DNA of 64,000 bases from Bacillota bacterium (GCA_023436065.1 JAEZKU010000017.1:74768-138767); one strand, 5' to 3'; counted from the first letter of the stretch, positions 42,552-51,636 are shown. Made by a program: numbers and translations. The notes: generated by a model from the letters alone, not told the origin.

Positions 42552-42580
42552 ATTATAATCCATTATTAAACATTTTTCAA
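42552..42580 (-). promoter_or_regulatory. Promoter of the GHKL-LytTR operon
   Basis: On the minus strand TTGAAA (42575-42580) and a perfect TATAAT (42552-42557) are 17 bp apart. The -10 lies in a near-palindrome from 42545 to 42563 (ATGGAT...ATCCAT), a possible operator. Confidence 0.65.
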
Positions 42581-42586
42581 CAAAAA

Positions 42587-42619
42587 AAGCCGACCTTGCA
42601 TTACTGCAGAAGTCGACTT
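42587..42619 (-). terminator. Intrinsic terminator of the cellobiose phosphorylase gene
   Basis: AAGCCGAC (42587-42594) pairs with GTCGACTT (42612-42619) allowing one G-U pair. On the minus strand it is followed by TTTTTTTG. Lies 13 bp after the phosphorylase stop. Confidence 0.82.
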
Positions 42620-42631
42620 TCGATTATCCTA

Positions 42632-45028
42632 CTACATTACTAAAAGGATATCATTCTCATCCTTCATCATAGCTTCGGGCAGGTAGTTCTTCTCCTGTCT
42701 GACACCATTCACATAAAATTCCTGATATCCGCTCTCAGCACCATTCGGATTCTGAACCGTGATATTCAGCTTCTTCCCACGGAAGTTCTTGTTGATGGTA
42801 AACTCCTTCCAGTCACTCGGGATACTCGGAGCAATGAGCAGACCGTTCAAATCAGGTCTCATTCCGAGGATACCCTCCACACATCCAACCATGACTGTGG
42901 ATGCAGTTCCTGTCAACCAGTGAGTATGAGAACGTCCATGGTAAGGGCTCTCATCTGCCTCTGTAAACTGTCCGTGAACATAGGGTTCCATAACACGAAT
43001 CTCCGCATAATCGTTCTGGGTAGCAGGACAGGTTTCCGTAAAGTATTCAAATGCCCTGTTACCATGTCCCATTAAGGCTTCCGCCAGGATGATCCAACCC
43101 TGCGGCTGAGAGAAAATTCCTCCATTCTCCTTGGTGGAAGGATTGAACAGAATAGCCAGCGCACCATCAAAAGCATGATCTACATAGGAGGGAGCCATGG
43201 TTCTTACTCCAAACTTCGTATTTAATTCTCTATGCACACTTTCCAATGCCAATTCAGCCTGCTCTTTGGAAGCATGTCCGCTGATGACAGACCAGGACTG
43301 CGGATTCACCCACATGCTTGCCTCAGGATCCTTCTTTGAGCCAATTACCTGACCATCCTCCTTAAAGCCTCGGATGAAACGGTCATCTTCCCAGCAATAC
43401 TTATTCAGTGTATCTCCCAGTTCCTTCTGTACCTTATCCAGATATGCGATATACTCAGAGTCGTTTCTATCCTCGGCAATATTACGAATTACACTCATGG
43501 CATAATAAAGCTGGAAGGCAACGAAGGTGGATTCACCCTTCTTACCAAGTCTCAGACAATCATTCCAGTCGGCATGTAATCCTGCTGGCATATTGTGTAC
43601 GCTGAGGCGTTCCATAGAGAACATGATGGCTCTCTTTAAGTGATCATAGACGTCTCCCTGATCCTTATTGGCATAGGGAATAACTTCGTCGAGGAAATCC
43701 TTGTCCCCGGTCTCTGCCATATATTTATATACCGTAGGGAATAACCAGAGAGCATCATCGGCACGATAAGCCGGATGTCCGGTTGCCTGTACGTAGGATG
43801 CATCATCCGGTGTATCCTCATGTCCCGCATTATGATCAAATTTCACCAGAGGAAGACCGCCGCCGTTATCCACCTGAGCGGAGAGCATGAAACGGATCTT
43901 GTCCTTAGCCATCGTCGGATCCAGATGAATGATACCCTGGATATCCTGCACGGTATCACGGTATCCATAGCCGTTACGCAGACCTGCATAGATAAAGGAA
44001 GCTGCTCTGGACCAGATAAAGGTAATGAAGCACTGGTATGCATTCCAGGTATTCAGCATTGCGTTAAAATTCTCATCAGGGGTCTGAACCTGGAAATTAG
44101 CAAGCTTGCCGTGCCAATATTCCTTAAGCTCTGCGAGCTCTGCATCCACTGTCTTTATATCGGCATAGGTATCAAGGATTACCTTTGATTCTTTATCATT
44201 CTTTTGACCCAGCAGGAAAACAAATTCCTTACTCTCTCCAGGCTGCAGGGTCATCCGGGTATGTAGAGCGCCACAGGCATTGGAGTTATAGTTCAAAGCA
44301 TTATCACATGCTCCGTTTTCAACAGCAATCGGGTTATGAAAACTTCTGTATGCACCGATGAAATGCGACTTGTCACCATTATAAGAAGCAACCTGGGCAC
44401 CTGCAATTCCGAAGAAGCGTTCCTTATGATTGGAGCCCTCTGCATCCTTCAGCTCATTTTCGTTGATGGTCTGCAGGATCTTGTTATTTCCCTTGAAGTA
44501 GGTCTTGGTAATGAACAGGGTATATTGCAGGTTCACCTGGTCATTTTCATAGTTGCTTTCGTTAGTAAATTCAACAAAACCAAAAGAAGAGATATTACGC
44601 GGCTTGTCACCTGCATTCTTTATGGTTACCTTCCACACCTCATGTGTTTTATTCAGAGGCACATAATAAAGCACCTCGGATTCAATCCCTTTGTACTGAG
44701 CCTTAATTGTTGTGTACGCTGTTCCATGATGGCATTGGCTTTGGTATTCTCCCAGAGGTTTTCCAACCGGCTGCCAGGAAGCAGACCAGTAATCCTTCGT
44801 ATCATCATCACGAAGATAAACATACCTTCCCGGCTTATCCTCCTGATTGAAGATATAACGGATGATTCGACCGTTTGCACCACTCTTAACAAAGCTGTAT
44901 CCCCCCGCATTGTTGGAAATAATGGCGCCGTACTCGGGTGAACCAAGGTAGTTTGCCCAGGGTGCCGGTGTGTCCGGTCTCGTAATGACATACTCCTTGT
45001 TCTTCTCGTCAAAATAACCGTAATTCAT
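42632..45028 (-). CDS. Cellobiose phosphorylase (GH94)
   Basis: A 798-residue intracellular enzyme cleaving cellobiose with phosphate to glucose-1-phosphate and glucose. The N-terminus MNYGYFDEKNKEYVITRPDT and NYLGSPEYGAIISNNAGGYS match clostridial cellobiose phosphorylases. The catalytic Asp is in GLHADWNDCL (about residue 483), followed by the phosphate-binding region. Length fits cellobiose and not cellodextrin phosphorylase (about 980). It saves one ATP per sugar. Directly downstream of the GH8 gene on the same strand with a 60-bp gap, so the two are probably co-transcribed. Confidence 0.93.
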   Translation of the reverse strand: MNYGYFDEKNKEYVITRPDTPAPWANYLGSPEYGAIISNNAGGYSFVKSGANGRIIRYIFNQEDKPGRYVYLRDDDTKDYWSASWQPVGKPLGEYQSQCHHGTAYTTIKAQYKGIESEVLYYVPLNKTHEVWKVTIKNAGDKPRNISSFGFVEFTNESNYENDQVNLQYTLFITKTYFKGNNKILQTINENELKDAEGSNHKERFFGIAGAQVASYNGDKSHFIGAYRSFHNPIAVENGACDNALNYNSNACGALHTRMTLQPGESKEFVFLLGQKNDKESKVILDTYADIKTVDAELAELKEYWHGKLANFQVQTPDENFNAMLNTWNAYQCFITFIWSRAASFIYAGLRNGYGYRDTVQDIQGIIHLDPTMAKDKIRFMLSAQVDNGGGLPLVKFDHNAGHEDTPDDASYVQATGHPAYRADDALWLFPTVYKYMAETGDKDFLDEVIPYANKDQGDVYDHLKRAIMFSMERLSVHNMPAGLHADWNDCLRLGKKGESTFVAFQLYYAMSVIRNIAEDRNDSEYIAYLDKVQKELGDTLNKYCWEDDRFIRGFKEDGQVIGSKKDPEASMWVNPQSWSVISGHASKEQAELALESVHRELNTKFGVRTMAPSYVDHAFDGALAILFNPSTKENGGIFSQPQGWIILAEALMGHGNRAFEYFTETCPATQNDYAEIRVMEPYVHGQFTEADESPYHGRSHTHWLTGTASTVMVGCVEGILGMRPDLNGLLIAPSIPSDWKEFTINKNFRGKKLNITVQNPNGAESGYQEFYVNGVRQEKNYLPEAMMKDENDILLVM

Positions 45029-45088
45029 ATAACCTTCCTCCTTAATTATTCAGTAGCACGACAGAAAACACATCATGCTTTACTCCCA

Positions 45089-46243
45089 CTATAAAGTACT
45101 TGAAGAATCTCCCTTTTTCCATATTCTATAATTGCCGCTTAAAGCAAGTAACGCAAAAAGATAAAGACAATTATCATAATACCGCCGTTCTCCCTTACGT
45201 AGCGGTGTGTTCCAGAAAAGCTCGACGCATTCCCTGCTGTATTTTCCCTCTCCGGCCAACGCACTTTGCGCATTGGTTGCAATGATTGCAACAGGATGCA
45301 ACGCCTTCTCCTTAATGATGGTACCGTCTATCTTATAAACCAAATCATTTTGTCCCTTTACTGTCTCACAGAAAAAGGTCTGGATTCTATCCGCACAATC
45401 ACATTCCCATTCATCCGCGGCAAACCAGGCATAATCAAGTCCAATATTGGCAGGAACACGATACGCATCACTGTAATAGCGCTCTCTATGGTCCTTCTTA
45501 TAAGGGCTTCCGTCATAATGGGCATATTCCGGCGAAAGTCCGGTTACCGGATGGCACGCCTTCTTCAGATATTCCCTGCTTGCTTTCGCTGCTTCCTTCC
45601 AAAAATCCCTGTCCTCTTCATTTGCCCATAATGAAAACAATTCATAAAAATGCGGCAGATGGTAGGACGGATCTGAAAAATCACAATTTGGTATAAACTT
45701 GATCAGCTTATTGCTCGGTTCCCACATGGGGCATCCCGGAGTACCATTCTCACCCTTATGAACACATTCATGCAGGATTGCTTTCGCTTCCCCTGAGTAA
45801 TTATAAATACCTTCTCCATCTCCCCAACGATTGGAGGCAAAGAAAAGCGCCATAGCAAAATACTCTTCTCCATCGGGCGCCGGACCATGGGAATTCTTCT
45901 TCCCGTCCGGTTGAACTGACCAGGCAAAATAACCGCTATTTAAACCGTAATCCATCCACATATATGTCTTCGAGAATTTCCAGAGCTTGTCGAACTCCTT
46001 CTTCCAATTCCTCTGTACACACATCATCATGGCATAGGACATACCTTCGGTTCTGGCATCAAAGTTACCGGTATCCTCAAAATAAGCCATATCGTCCCCT
46101 ATCTCATGATAGAAGCGCTCTCCCTCGGGTCCGTAGAAGATGGTCTGATAAGTCTGCTCCACCTTTTGCTCGATTTCTTTCTCATCATAACCATATTCTT
46201 TAAAAAGATTTCTGTATTCCTCGGTATAAAATGAACCTTTCAT
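45089..46243 (-). CDS. GH8 reducing-end xylose-releasing exo-oligoxylanase
   Basis: A 384-residue intracellular GH8 enzyme. No signal peptide. FDARTEGMSYAMMMCVQ carries the general acid Glu (about residue 67, as in Rex of Bacillus halodurans), and EYAHYDGSPY, YYSDAYRVPANIGLDYAW the rest of the cleft. Rex removes xylose from the reducing end of xylo-oligosaccharides. Co-transcribed with cellobiose phosphorylase, which suggests joint use of hemicellulose and cellulose fragments. Its start has GGAGG. Confidence 0.92.
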   Translation of the reverse strand: MKGSFYTEEYRNLFKEYGYDEKEIEQKVEQTYQTIFYGPEGERFYHEIGDDMAYFEDTGNFDARTEGMSYAMMMCVQRNWKKEFDKLWKFSKTYMWMDYGLNSGYFAWSVQPDGKKNSHGPAPDGEEYFAMALFFASNRWGDGEGIYNYSGEAKAILHECVHKGENGTPGCPMWEPSNKLIKFIPNCDFSDPSYHLPHFYELFSLWANEEDRDFWKEAAKASREYLKKACHPVTGLSPEYAHYDGSPYKKDHRERYYSDAYRVPANIGLDYAWFAADEWECDCADRIQTFFCETVKGQNDLVYKIDGTIIKEKALHPVAIIATNAQSALAGEGKYSRECVELFWNTPLRKGERRYYDNCLYLFALLALSGNYRIWKKGDSSSTL

Positions 46244-46361
46244 ATATCCTCCGATTTCTGTGCCAATAAATTAATGCTTCACAAACGCACATCAGAACTA
46301 TTCTATATTGGGTTATCTGATATAACAATGGAATTCTTTATCTACTTTTTGTGATAATTTA

Positions 46362-47237
46362 TCAAATTCTTTTCATCAGTTCTTTTAATTCCTCGACACT
46401 GAACTTATAATGTGTGTTGCAGAAATGGCAATTTACTTCGATCGGCTTGTTCTCCTCAATCATCTCATTGATTTCCTTCCGGCCTATTGAAAGGATGGCT
46501 TTCTCCACGCGATGCTTCGTACAGTTGCAGGCAAAGCTTGTAGGAAGCTTATCGAGAAGCTCTAAGCCAAAGTCACCGAGGATATACTCCAGAATCATCT
46601 CGGGAGTCATGTCCTGATCCAAGAGTTTTGTGATACTGCTGATTTCGCTTACCTTCTTTTCCAGTCTGTCTATGACACTATCCTCAGCAAAGGGCATCAA
46701 TTGAATAATAAAGCCTCCTGCACGTCTGACCGTATTCTCCTTGTTCATCAACACACCCAGTGCCACAACGGAGGGGACCTGTTCACTTGCGGCATAATAG
46801 TAGGCGATATCCTCTGCAATCTCTCCGGATACCAGATGGGTCTGTCCGGTATACGGCTCCTTCAGCCCCAAATCCTTGATTACACTTAAGATCCCTTCTC
46901 CGACTGCTCCTCCGACATCCAGCTTTCCCTTCTCGTTGGCATGTAGTAAAACCTCAGGATTGTAAGCATACCCCTTTACCGTTCCTTTGGAATCTGCTGT
47001 TACCGTCAAGCCCTCAATGGGTCCGTTTCCTTTAATCAGAAGGGTCAGAATGTCATCCTCCCCCTTCATCATGCTACCCATAATAGCACCTGCCGTCAGT
47101 AATCTTCCGAGAGCAGCCGTTGCTACCGGGCTTGTATTATGAATGCTTCTCGCATGTTCCACCAATTCTCTGGTCGTAGCTGCAAAAGCCCTGATCTGGC
47201 TATCCGCAGCGCTTGCCCTAATGATATAATCTGTCAT
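46362..47237 (-). CDS. hslO: Hsp33 redox-regulated chaperone
   Basis: A 291-residue holdase chaperone activated by oxidation. The N-terminal domain (RAFAATTRELVEHARSIH) and the C-terminal zinc switch CNC (about 237-239) with CHFC (about 270-273) are the family hallmark. Under oxidative stress the zinc leaves, disulfides form and the protein dimerises to bind unfolding proteins. AAAGGGAG precedes the ATG. It lies 15 bp after the methyltransferase gene, so they are one unit. Confidence 0.96.
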   Translation of the reverse strand: MTDYIIRASAADSQIRAFAATTRELVEHARSIHNTSPVATAALGRLLTAGAIMGSMMKGEDDILTLLIKGNGPIEGLTVTADSKGTVKGYAYNPEVLLHANEKGKLDVGGAVGEGILSVIKDLGLKEPYTGQTHLVSGEIAEDIAYYYAASEQVPSVVALGVLMNKENTVRRAGGFIIQLMPFAEDSVIDRLEKKVSEISSITKLLDQDMTPEMILEYILGDFGLELLDKLPTSFACNCTKHRVEKAILSIGRKEINEMIEENKPIEVNCHFCNTHYKFSVEELKELMKRI

Positions 47238-47252
47238 GATAATCTCCCTTTT

Positions 47253-48020
47253 CTATAAATACAGTTTACCTTCCTGCTTTTTCTCTCGTGCAATGATATA
47301 CACTCTCTCGCTGTCTGCCTTCGGCTTCTTCTCAGTCAGCATATCATATACTGACACAAATTCCATTCCGGCTTCCTCAAGTAATTGCTTTACCTTCTCC
47401 AGGGAATAAGCTCGACGGTAATGGGTCTCCTCGTATCTGCGATACAGTTCCTCAGTCTCCGGTATATAGATGGTAAGGGTCACTTCATTCATCTGTTCCT
47501 CTTCATAGTAAGAGTTCTCCCAGATGAAGCTACCTTCCTCCCTATTCTCGGCAATGGTCTGATCGCCGAGCACTTCTTCATACATATATTGTGTATCCAA
47601 ATCGAAGATAAATAATCCGCCGGGGTCCAGATAATTATTAACAAGCCGGAACACCTGCAGCAGCTCCTCTTCTGTCAGGATATAGTTCATGCTGTCACAG
47701 ACACTGACTGCCGCTGCTACCGTACCATACAGTTCAAACTCCCTCATATCCTGGCACAGGTATAGGATATCATAGCCCTCAGAGCTTTTGTCTCTTGCAA
47801 TTGACAGCATTTCCTCGGAATTATCGATCCCAATCATATCAAAGCCCCTGTCCGCAAGCCGTCTGGTCATACTTCCTGTACCACAGCCCAGCTCCAACAG
47901 GAGTCCCTCTTCTATGTTAAATTTCTTTAATAATTTCTGTACGTAGCCTGCCCATTCATCATATGGAACATTATCCATGAAAAGGTCATAGACCGATGCA
48001 AAACCTGAATATGGCTGCAT
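47253..48020 (-). CDS. Class I SAM-dependent methyltransferase
   Basis: A 255-residue protein with methyltransferase motif I LLELGCGTGSMTRRLA, acidic motif II IGIDNSEEML and motif IV IFDLDTQYMYEE. Family members of this kind (Methyltransf_25-like) often sit before hslO-like or divisome genes; the substrate is unknown. AAAGGAG precedes the ATG. Probably co-transcribed with hslO. A long structured element lies just upstream. Confidence 0.88.
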   Translation of the reverse strand: MQPYSGFASVYDLFMDNVPYDEWAGYVQKLLKKFNIEEGLLLELGCGTGSMTRRLADRGFDMIGIDNSEEMLSIARDKSSEGYDILYLCQDMREFELYGTVAAAVSVCDSMNYILTEEELLQVFRLVNNYLDPGGLFIFDLDTQYMYEEVLGDQTIAENREEGSFIWENSYYEEEQMNEVTLTIYIPETEELYRRYEETHYRRAYSLEKVKQLLEEAGMEFVSVYDMLTEKKPKADSERVYIIAREKKQEGKLYL

Positions 48021-48052
48021 GCTAAGCAGCTCCTTTCATAACTTGATTCATT

Positions 48053-48163
48053 ACAGTGTCAAAAACACCGCAGGTGCTTTCCTGATGGAATAGATTGATA
48101 TGCAAGCTAGCTTGCTATAGCAATCTATTCCATCAGGAAATATGCACAACATTTTGATACTGT
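48053..48163. repeat. Third structured element: outer stem with a 30-bp hairpin
   Basis: Outer stem ACAGTGTCAAAA (48053-48064) pairs with TTTTGATACTGT (48152-48163) with one G-U pair. Inside are a short hairpin CACC/GGTG (48066-48076) and a long one with a perfect 20-bp stem (48078-48097 with 48121-48140) capped by the palindrome GCAAGCTAGCTTGC (48102-48115). The plan resembles the two copies at 19918 and 50092, but the sequence does not. The stretch from 48021 to 48415 holds no gene, only these structures. Confidence 0.75.
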
Positions 48164-48200
48164 CATCCTACCGGTATATCGATCCAGTCGGTATACATAA

Positions 48201-48232
48201 AACAGCAGGCTGCTTTCTCCCGCTCTGCTGTT
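48201..48232. terminator. Secondary hairpin between xylB terminator and methyltransferase
   Basis: AACAGCAG (48201-48208) pairs with CTGCTGTT (48225-48232); on the minus strand a short TTTTATG run follows. It may be a backup terminator for xylB read-through. Confidence 0.45.
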
Positions 48233-48317
48233 ATAATTATCATTATTTGTGATATTTAACCGTAATTTATTCTAACATACCTAACCCGGGTTAGCAAATA
48301 TAAAATACATAGGAAAA

Positions 48318-48354
48318 AGCTGCTGCCCAAAGTGATTCTTCTTAGGCAGCAGCT
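48318..48354 (-). terminator. Intrinsic terminator of xylB
   Basis: AGCTGCTGCC (48318-48327) pairs perfectly with GGCAGCAGCT (48345-48354). On the minus strand the stem is followed by TTTTTCC, 62 bp after the xylB stop. Confidence 0.85.
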
Positions 48355-48415
48355 CTATTACTCATTTCTTATTCCATTCTTTAAGTCTCATGGTTATGAG
48401 CAATCGCTGGAAAGC

Positions 48416-49885
48416 TTAAACCATCTTATTATACATCTCTTTCAGACTAGGATAAATCTGTCTGAAGATCTCATACTTCTTATTGTAAAGCTCAACTTCC
48501 TTCGGATCCTGCTCAGTCGTCTTAACAACCTTAACCAGAGTATTGCATGCTTCCTCTACGGATGCATACTTGCCACATCCAACTGCTGCAAGGATCGCAG
48601 CACCAAATGCGGGACCTTCAGAGGAATTGATCTTATCAACTTTAACATCCAGCACATCAGCGATAATCTTACACCACAGCGGGCTCTTAGCTCCTCCTCC
48701 GTTGATGCGGATTCTGTCAAGGCTGACACCGAGGGACTTCACGATTTCAAAGGAATCTCTAAGTGCAAATGCAACACCTTCAAGCATTGCCTGTGTCATA
48801 TCAGCACGGGTAGTGTCCATTGTCATACCGATAAAGGTTCCTCTTGCATTCGGATTGTTATGAGGAGTTCTTTCACCCATCAGATAAGGCAGGAAGAATA
48901 CATTATTCTCACCAAGCTTAGTTACAGCGCCTTCCTCGGTCTTGTAATCCTTAGTTGCAAGGATTTCTTCCACCCACCATTTACTGGAGGCAGCCGCAGA
49001 AAGCATTACGCCCATGAAATGATATTTTCCGTCTGCATGAGCAAAAGCATGCAGTGCGTTGTCAGGATCAACAGCGAATTTATCGGTAGAGATAAATACA
49101 ACGCCTGAGGTTCCTAAGGATACATTGCACTTACCATTACCAACGGTTCCCGTACCGACAGCTGCTACTGCCTGATCTCCACCACCTGCAATTACCTTTA
49201 CGCTGGTAGGAAGACCTGTTTCACCGGATGCCTTCTCAGTCACGTTACCGACGATCTGATAGGACTCATGAATCTTTGCCATCTGCTCTTCCTTCAGACC
49301 ACAGATTTCAAGCATTTCCTTAGACCAGCATTTATTCTTCACATCCAGTAAAATCATACCGGAAGCATCGGATACGTCTGTGCAGTGGATGCCGGAAAGC
49401 TTATATGCAATATAATCCTTCGGCAACATTACCTTCTTAATCTTTGCAAAATTCTCAGGCTCATGCTTCTTTACCCAAAGGATCTTAGGTGCTGTAAAGC
49501 CTGTCAATGCCATGTTAGCTACATAGCTTGATATCTTCTCACGTCCGATCTCGTTATTTAAGTAATCACACTCATCCTGGGTACGACCATCGTTCCAAAG
49601 AATCGCAGGACGAATCACATTATCATTTTCATCCAGGATAACCAACCCATGCATCTGTCCACTAAAGCTGATACCATCAATCTGTGACTTGTCAAAATCC
49701 TTCGTAAGCTCTTTTATACCGTCAACTACAGCCGAATACCAATCCTCCGGATTCTGTTCGGACCAACCGGGCTTCGGAAAATACAGCGGATACTCCCTCA
49801 TAGCGATATTCTTAATGTCGCCAGCCTCATCCATCAACAGCAACTTAACAGAAGAGGTTCCTAAATCCACACCTACATATAACAT
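48416..49885 (-). CDS. xylB: Xylulokinase
   Basis: A 489-residue FGGY sugar kinase. The N-terminal phosphate loop GVDLGTSSVKLLLMDEAGDI, the FSGQMHGLVILD region that marks xylulokinase, catalytic Asp in GGGDQAVAAVG, and C-terminal GGGAKSPLWCKIIADVL are present. It makes xylulose-5-phosphate for the pentose phosphate pathway. It has a consensus promoter with a likely XylR operator and faces a divergent ROK repressor. Xylose isomerase is not in this window. Confidence 0.97.
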   Translation of the reverse strand: MLYVGVDLGTSSVKLLLMDEAGDIKNIAMREYPLYFPKPGWSEQNPEDWYSAVVDGIKELTKDFDKSQIDGISFSGQMHGLVILDENDNVIRPAILWNDGRTQDECDYLNNEIGREKISSYVANMALTGFTAPKILWVKKHEPENFAKIKKVMLPKDYIAYKLSGIHCTDVSDASGMILLDVKNKCWSKEMLEICGLKEEQMAKIHESYQIVGNVTEKASGETGLPTSVKVIAGGGDQAVAAVGTGTVGNGKCNVSLGTSGVVFISTDKFAVDPDNALHAFAHADGKYHFMGVMLSAAASSKWWVEEILATKDYKTEEGAVTKLGENNVFFLPYLMGERTPHNNPNARGTFIGMTMDTTRADMTQAMLEGVAFALRDSFEIVKSLGVSLDRIRINGGGAKSPLWCKIIADVLDVKVDKINSSEGPAFGAAILAAVGCGKYASVEEACNTLVKVVKTTEQDPKEVELYNKKYEIFRQIYPSLKEMYNKMV

Positions 49886-49916
49886 AGCATTATCTCCTTT
49901 ATTTAAAGTCTTTTGG

Positions 49917-49979
49917 TAATTGATTTGGTGAATAAACTATATCTAAAATTACTATAGCAATTTGTTCCTTTACTGTCAA
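49917..49979 (-). promoter_or_regulatory. xylB promoter with candidate XylR operator
   Basis: On the minus strand a perfect TTGACA (49974-49979) and TATAGT (49951-49956) are 17 bp apart. Just downstream of the expected start lies an imperfect inverted repeat TAGTTTATT-5-AATCAATTA (49917-49939, 7 of 9 pairs). It has the general form of XylR/ROK operators, TTAGTTT-type. Confidence 0.65.
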
Positions 49980-50091
49980 GAGACAAGGATTAATAAATAT
50001 TATTTAGATTAGTTAACTTATAACTTAGAATCCTTAATTCGTAGCTAATGATGGCCACCACGTAATTTTAACAATAGTTAATAAGTGAATC

Positions 50092-50216
50092 CGACAAAAG
50101 GTCCGGCTGTATACAGCCGGATAACTTGTACGAGAAAGTCCTCGGAAAGTCGTCTTTCCGGAGACTTTCTTGCACAAGTTTAACCATGTCACCTTTGGTG
50201 ACATGGCCTTTTGTCG
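50092..50216. repeat. Structured repeat, copy 2: outer stem enclosing three hairpins
   Basis: Outer stem CGACAAAAGGTC (50092-50103) pairs with GGCCTTTTGTCG (50205-50216), one G-U pair. Inside: hairpin A CCGGCTG/CAGCCGG (50103-50120), hairpin B (50124-50179; ACTTGT/ACAAGT, AGAAAGTC/GACTTTCT, GGAAAG/CTTTCC) and hairpin C CATGTCACC/GGTGACATG (50185-50205). Same plan as copy 1 at 19918-20043. It sits between the divergent xylB and ROK promoters, about 120 bp before the ROK start. The rest of 49980-50335 holds no gene. Confidence 0.85.
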
Positions 50217-50335
50217 TCGAGTCATTAAAACCCTCCCTATGTCCAGTTACTAAACAAAGTCAATATTTTCTCTTCCCAAAAAAAACAATTTATGTTAACA
50301 TTAAATCAATTAATTTTTTACGAAGGGTGACTGTG

Positions 50336-51496
50336 ATGGTAACAGGCAGTAAGGAACTCATACGGGATATCAACACGAATCTTGTATTAGAGACAATCAT
50401 AAATAATACAGCGATATCAAGAGCAGCAATTGCGAAGCATCTTGGATTAACCAAAGCAACCATTTCTGCAATTGTTCAGGAATTAATCAATAAAAAGCTG
50501 GTCATCGAAATAGGAAGTGATGATACGAGTCTCGGCAGGAAGCCCATCCTACTCAGTCTTCATAAAAAAGCAGGCTATGTCATCTGTATCGATATGGGTG
50601 TAGATACCATCTCCGCATTAGTTTCGGACCTGCTCGGAGAGGACTGCAGCCTAAAGCAAATCAAGACTCCAAAGAATACCAACAACATTGTCAATGTTTT
50701 GATAGAACTGATTGAATCCATGAAGCTGCCTGAGGATACTCCATATAATCTGGTAGGGATCACATTGGGCATCCATGGTGTAATCGCTAATAATCAGGTG
50801 TCTTTTGCACCTTATTATAACCTGTCCGGAATTAATATAGCAGATGGTCTGGAACAGCATTTCAATACACCCGTTTACTTGGAGAACGAGGCAAATCTAT
50901 CCGTAATCGGTGAGAAAACGTTCCAATATGATTATACTAATATAGCCAATATCAGTGTACATTCCGGTATCGGTCTCGGAATCATCGTAAACCATCAGCT
51001 TTATACCGGATATAACGGACGAGCAGGTGAGTTTGGTCATACCATTATCGAGATTGATGGCAGACAATGTCCCTGCGGGAATAAGGGCTGTTTTGAGCAG
51101 TACGCATCAGAGCGTTCCCTATTACGCGAGTTTGCGGCATTGAAGGGAACCGAGGAGATGAGTATTGAGGATTTCAGGGTTGCATTCGAAGCAAATGATC
51201 CAGATGCCGAAAAGATCATGAATGACTTTATCAAATATATGTCCATTGGTATCAACAATATCCTGAATGCCTACAACCCGGATATCGTTGTGATCAACAG
51301 CTCCTTCACGATATTTTTCCCTCACATCACAGAGAAAATCGAGGCAGCTTTGACCAGCCGTATGAACAGCTATATTCGCATCGTACCCTCCGTTCTTCAG
51401 GATACCTCGATATTACTCGGTGGTATCTGTGTAGCGATCAAAGGTTTCCTGGGCGTCGAGATGCTAAAGCTCAATCATATCGACTTAAGATCATAA
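50336..51496 (+). CDS. xylR: ROK family transcriptional repressor, probable XylR
   Basis: A 387-residue repressor: N-terminal winged HTH (NTAISRAAIAKHLGLTKATI, SAIVQELINKKLVIEIG), then a ROK sugar-binding domain (GITLGIHGVIANNQVSFAPY, YLENEANLSVIGE, ISVHSGIGLGIIVN) with the zinc motif CPCGNKGCFEQYAS. I start at ATG 50336 with GAAGGGTG upstream; the longer frame from 50126 reads through the structured repeat. Divergent from xylB, so xylose-responsive repression of xylB is the likely role. Confidence 0.88.
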   Translation: MVTGSKELIRDINTNLVLETIINNTAISRAAIAKHLGLTKATISAIVQELINKKLVIEIGSDDTSLGRKPILLSLHKKAGYVICIDMGVDTISALVSDLLGEDCSLKQIKTPKNTNNIVNVLIELIESMKLPEDTPYNLVGITLGIHGVIANNQVSFAPYYNLSGINIADGLEQHFNTPVYLENEANLSVIGEKTFQYDYTNIANISVHSGIGLGIIVNHQLYTGYNGRAGEFGHTIIEIDGRQCPCGNKGCFEQYASERSLLREFAALKGTEEMSIEDFRVAFEANDPDAEKIMNDFIKYMSIGINNILNAYNPDIVVINSSFTIFFPHITEKIEAALTSRMNSYIRIVPSVLQDTSILLGGICVAIKGFLGVEMLKLNHIDLRS

Positions 51497-51553
51497 TAGC
51501 ATGATCTAAGTAATATCTCCTGTGCAGTGTTACAGGAATATACATAATATCAG

Positions 51554-51605
51554 ACAGCTGTCATAACGATTACTGAGAGCAATCGACATGACAGCTGTTT
51601 TTCTT
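51554..51605 (+). terminator. Intrinsic terminator of the ROK repressor gene
   Basis: ACAGCTGTCAT (51554-51564) pairs perfectly with ATGACAGCTGT (51588-51598) and is followed by TTTTTCTT. Confidence 0.87.
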
Positions 51606-51636
51606 CTATTCTTTATCTTTATTTAGGCAATTATTC

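Noticed and set aside
44336..44941. Plus-strand frame of 201 codons opposite cellobiose phosphorylase
   Set aside because: Antisense to a strongly conserved GH94 coding region, no ribosome site.
48332..49108. Plus-strand frame of 258 codons opposite xylB
   Set aside because: It lies wholly antisense to the 3' half of a clear xylulokinase gene and its terminator, has no ribosome site and encodes no recognisable domain.
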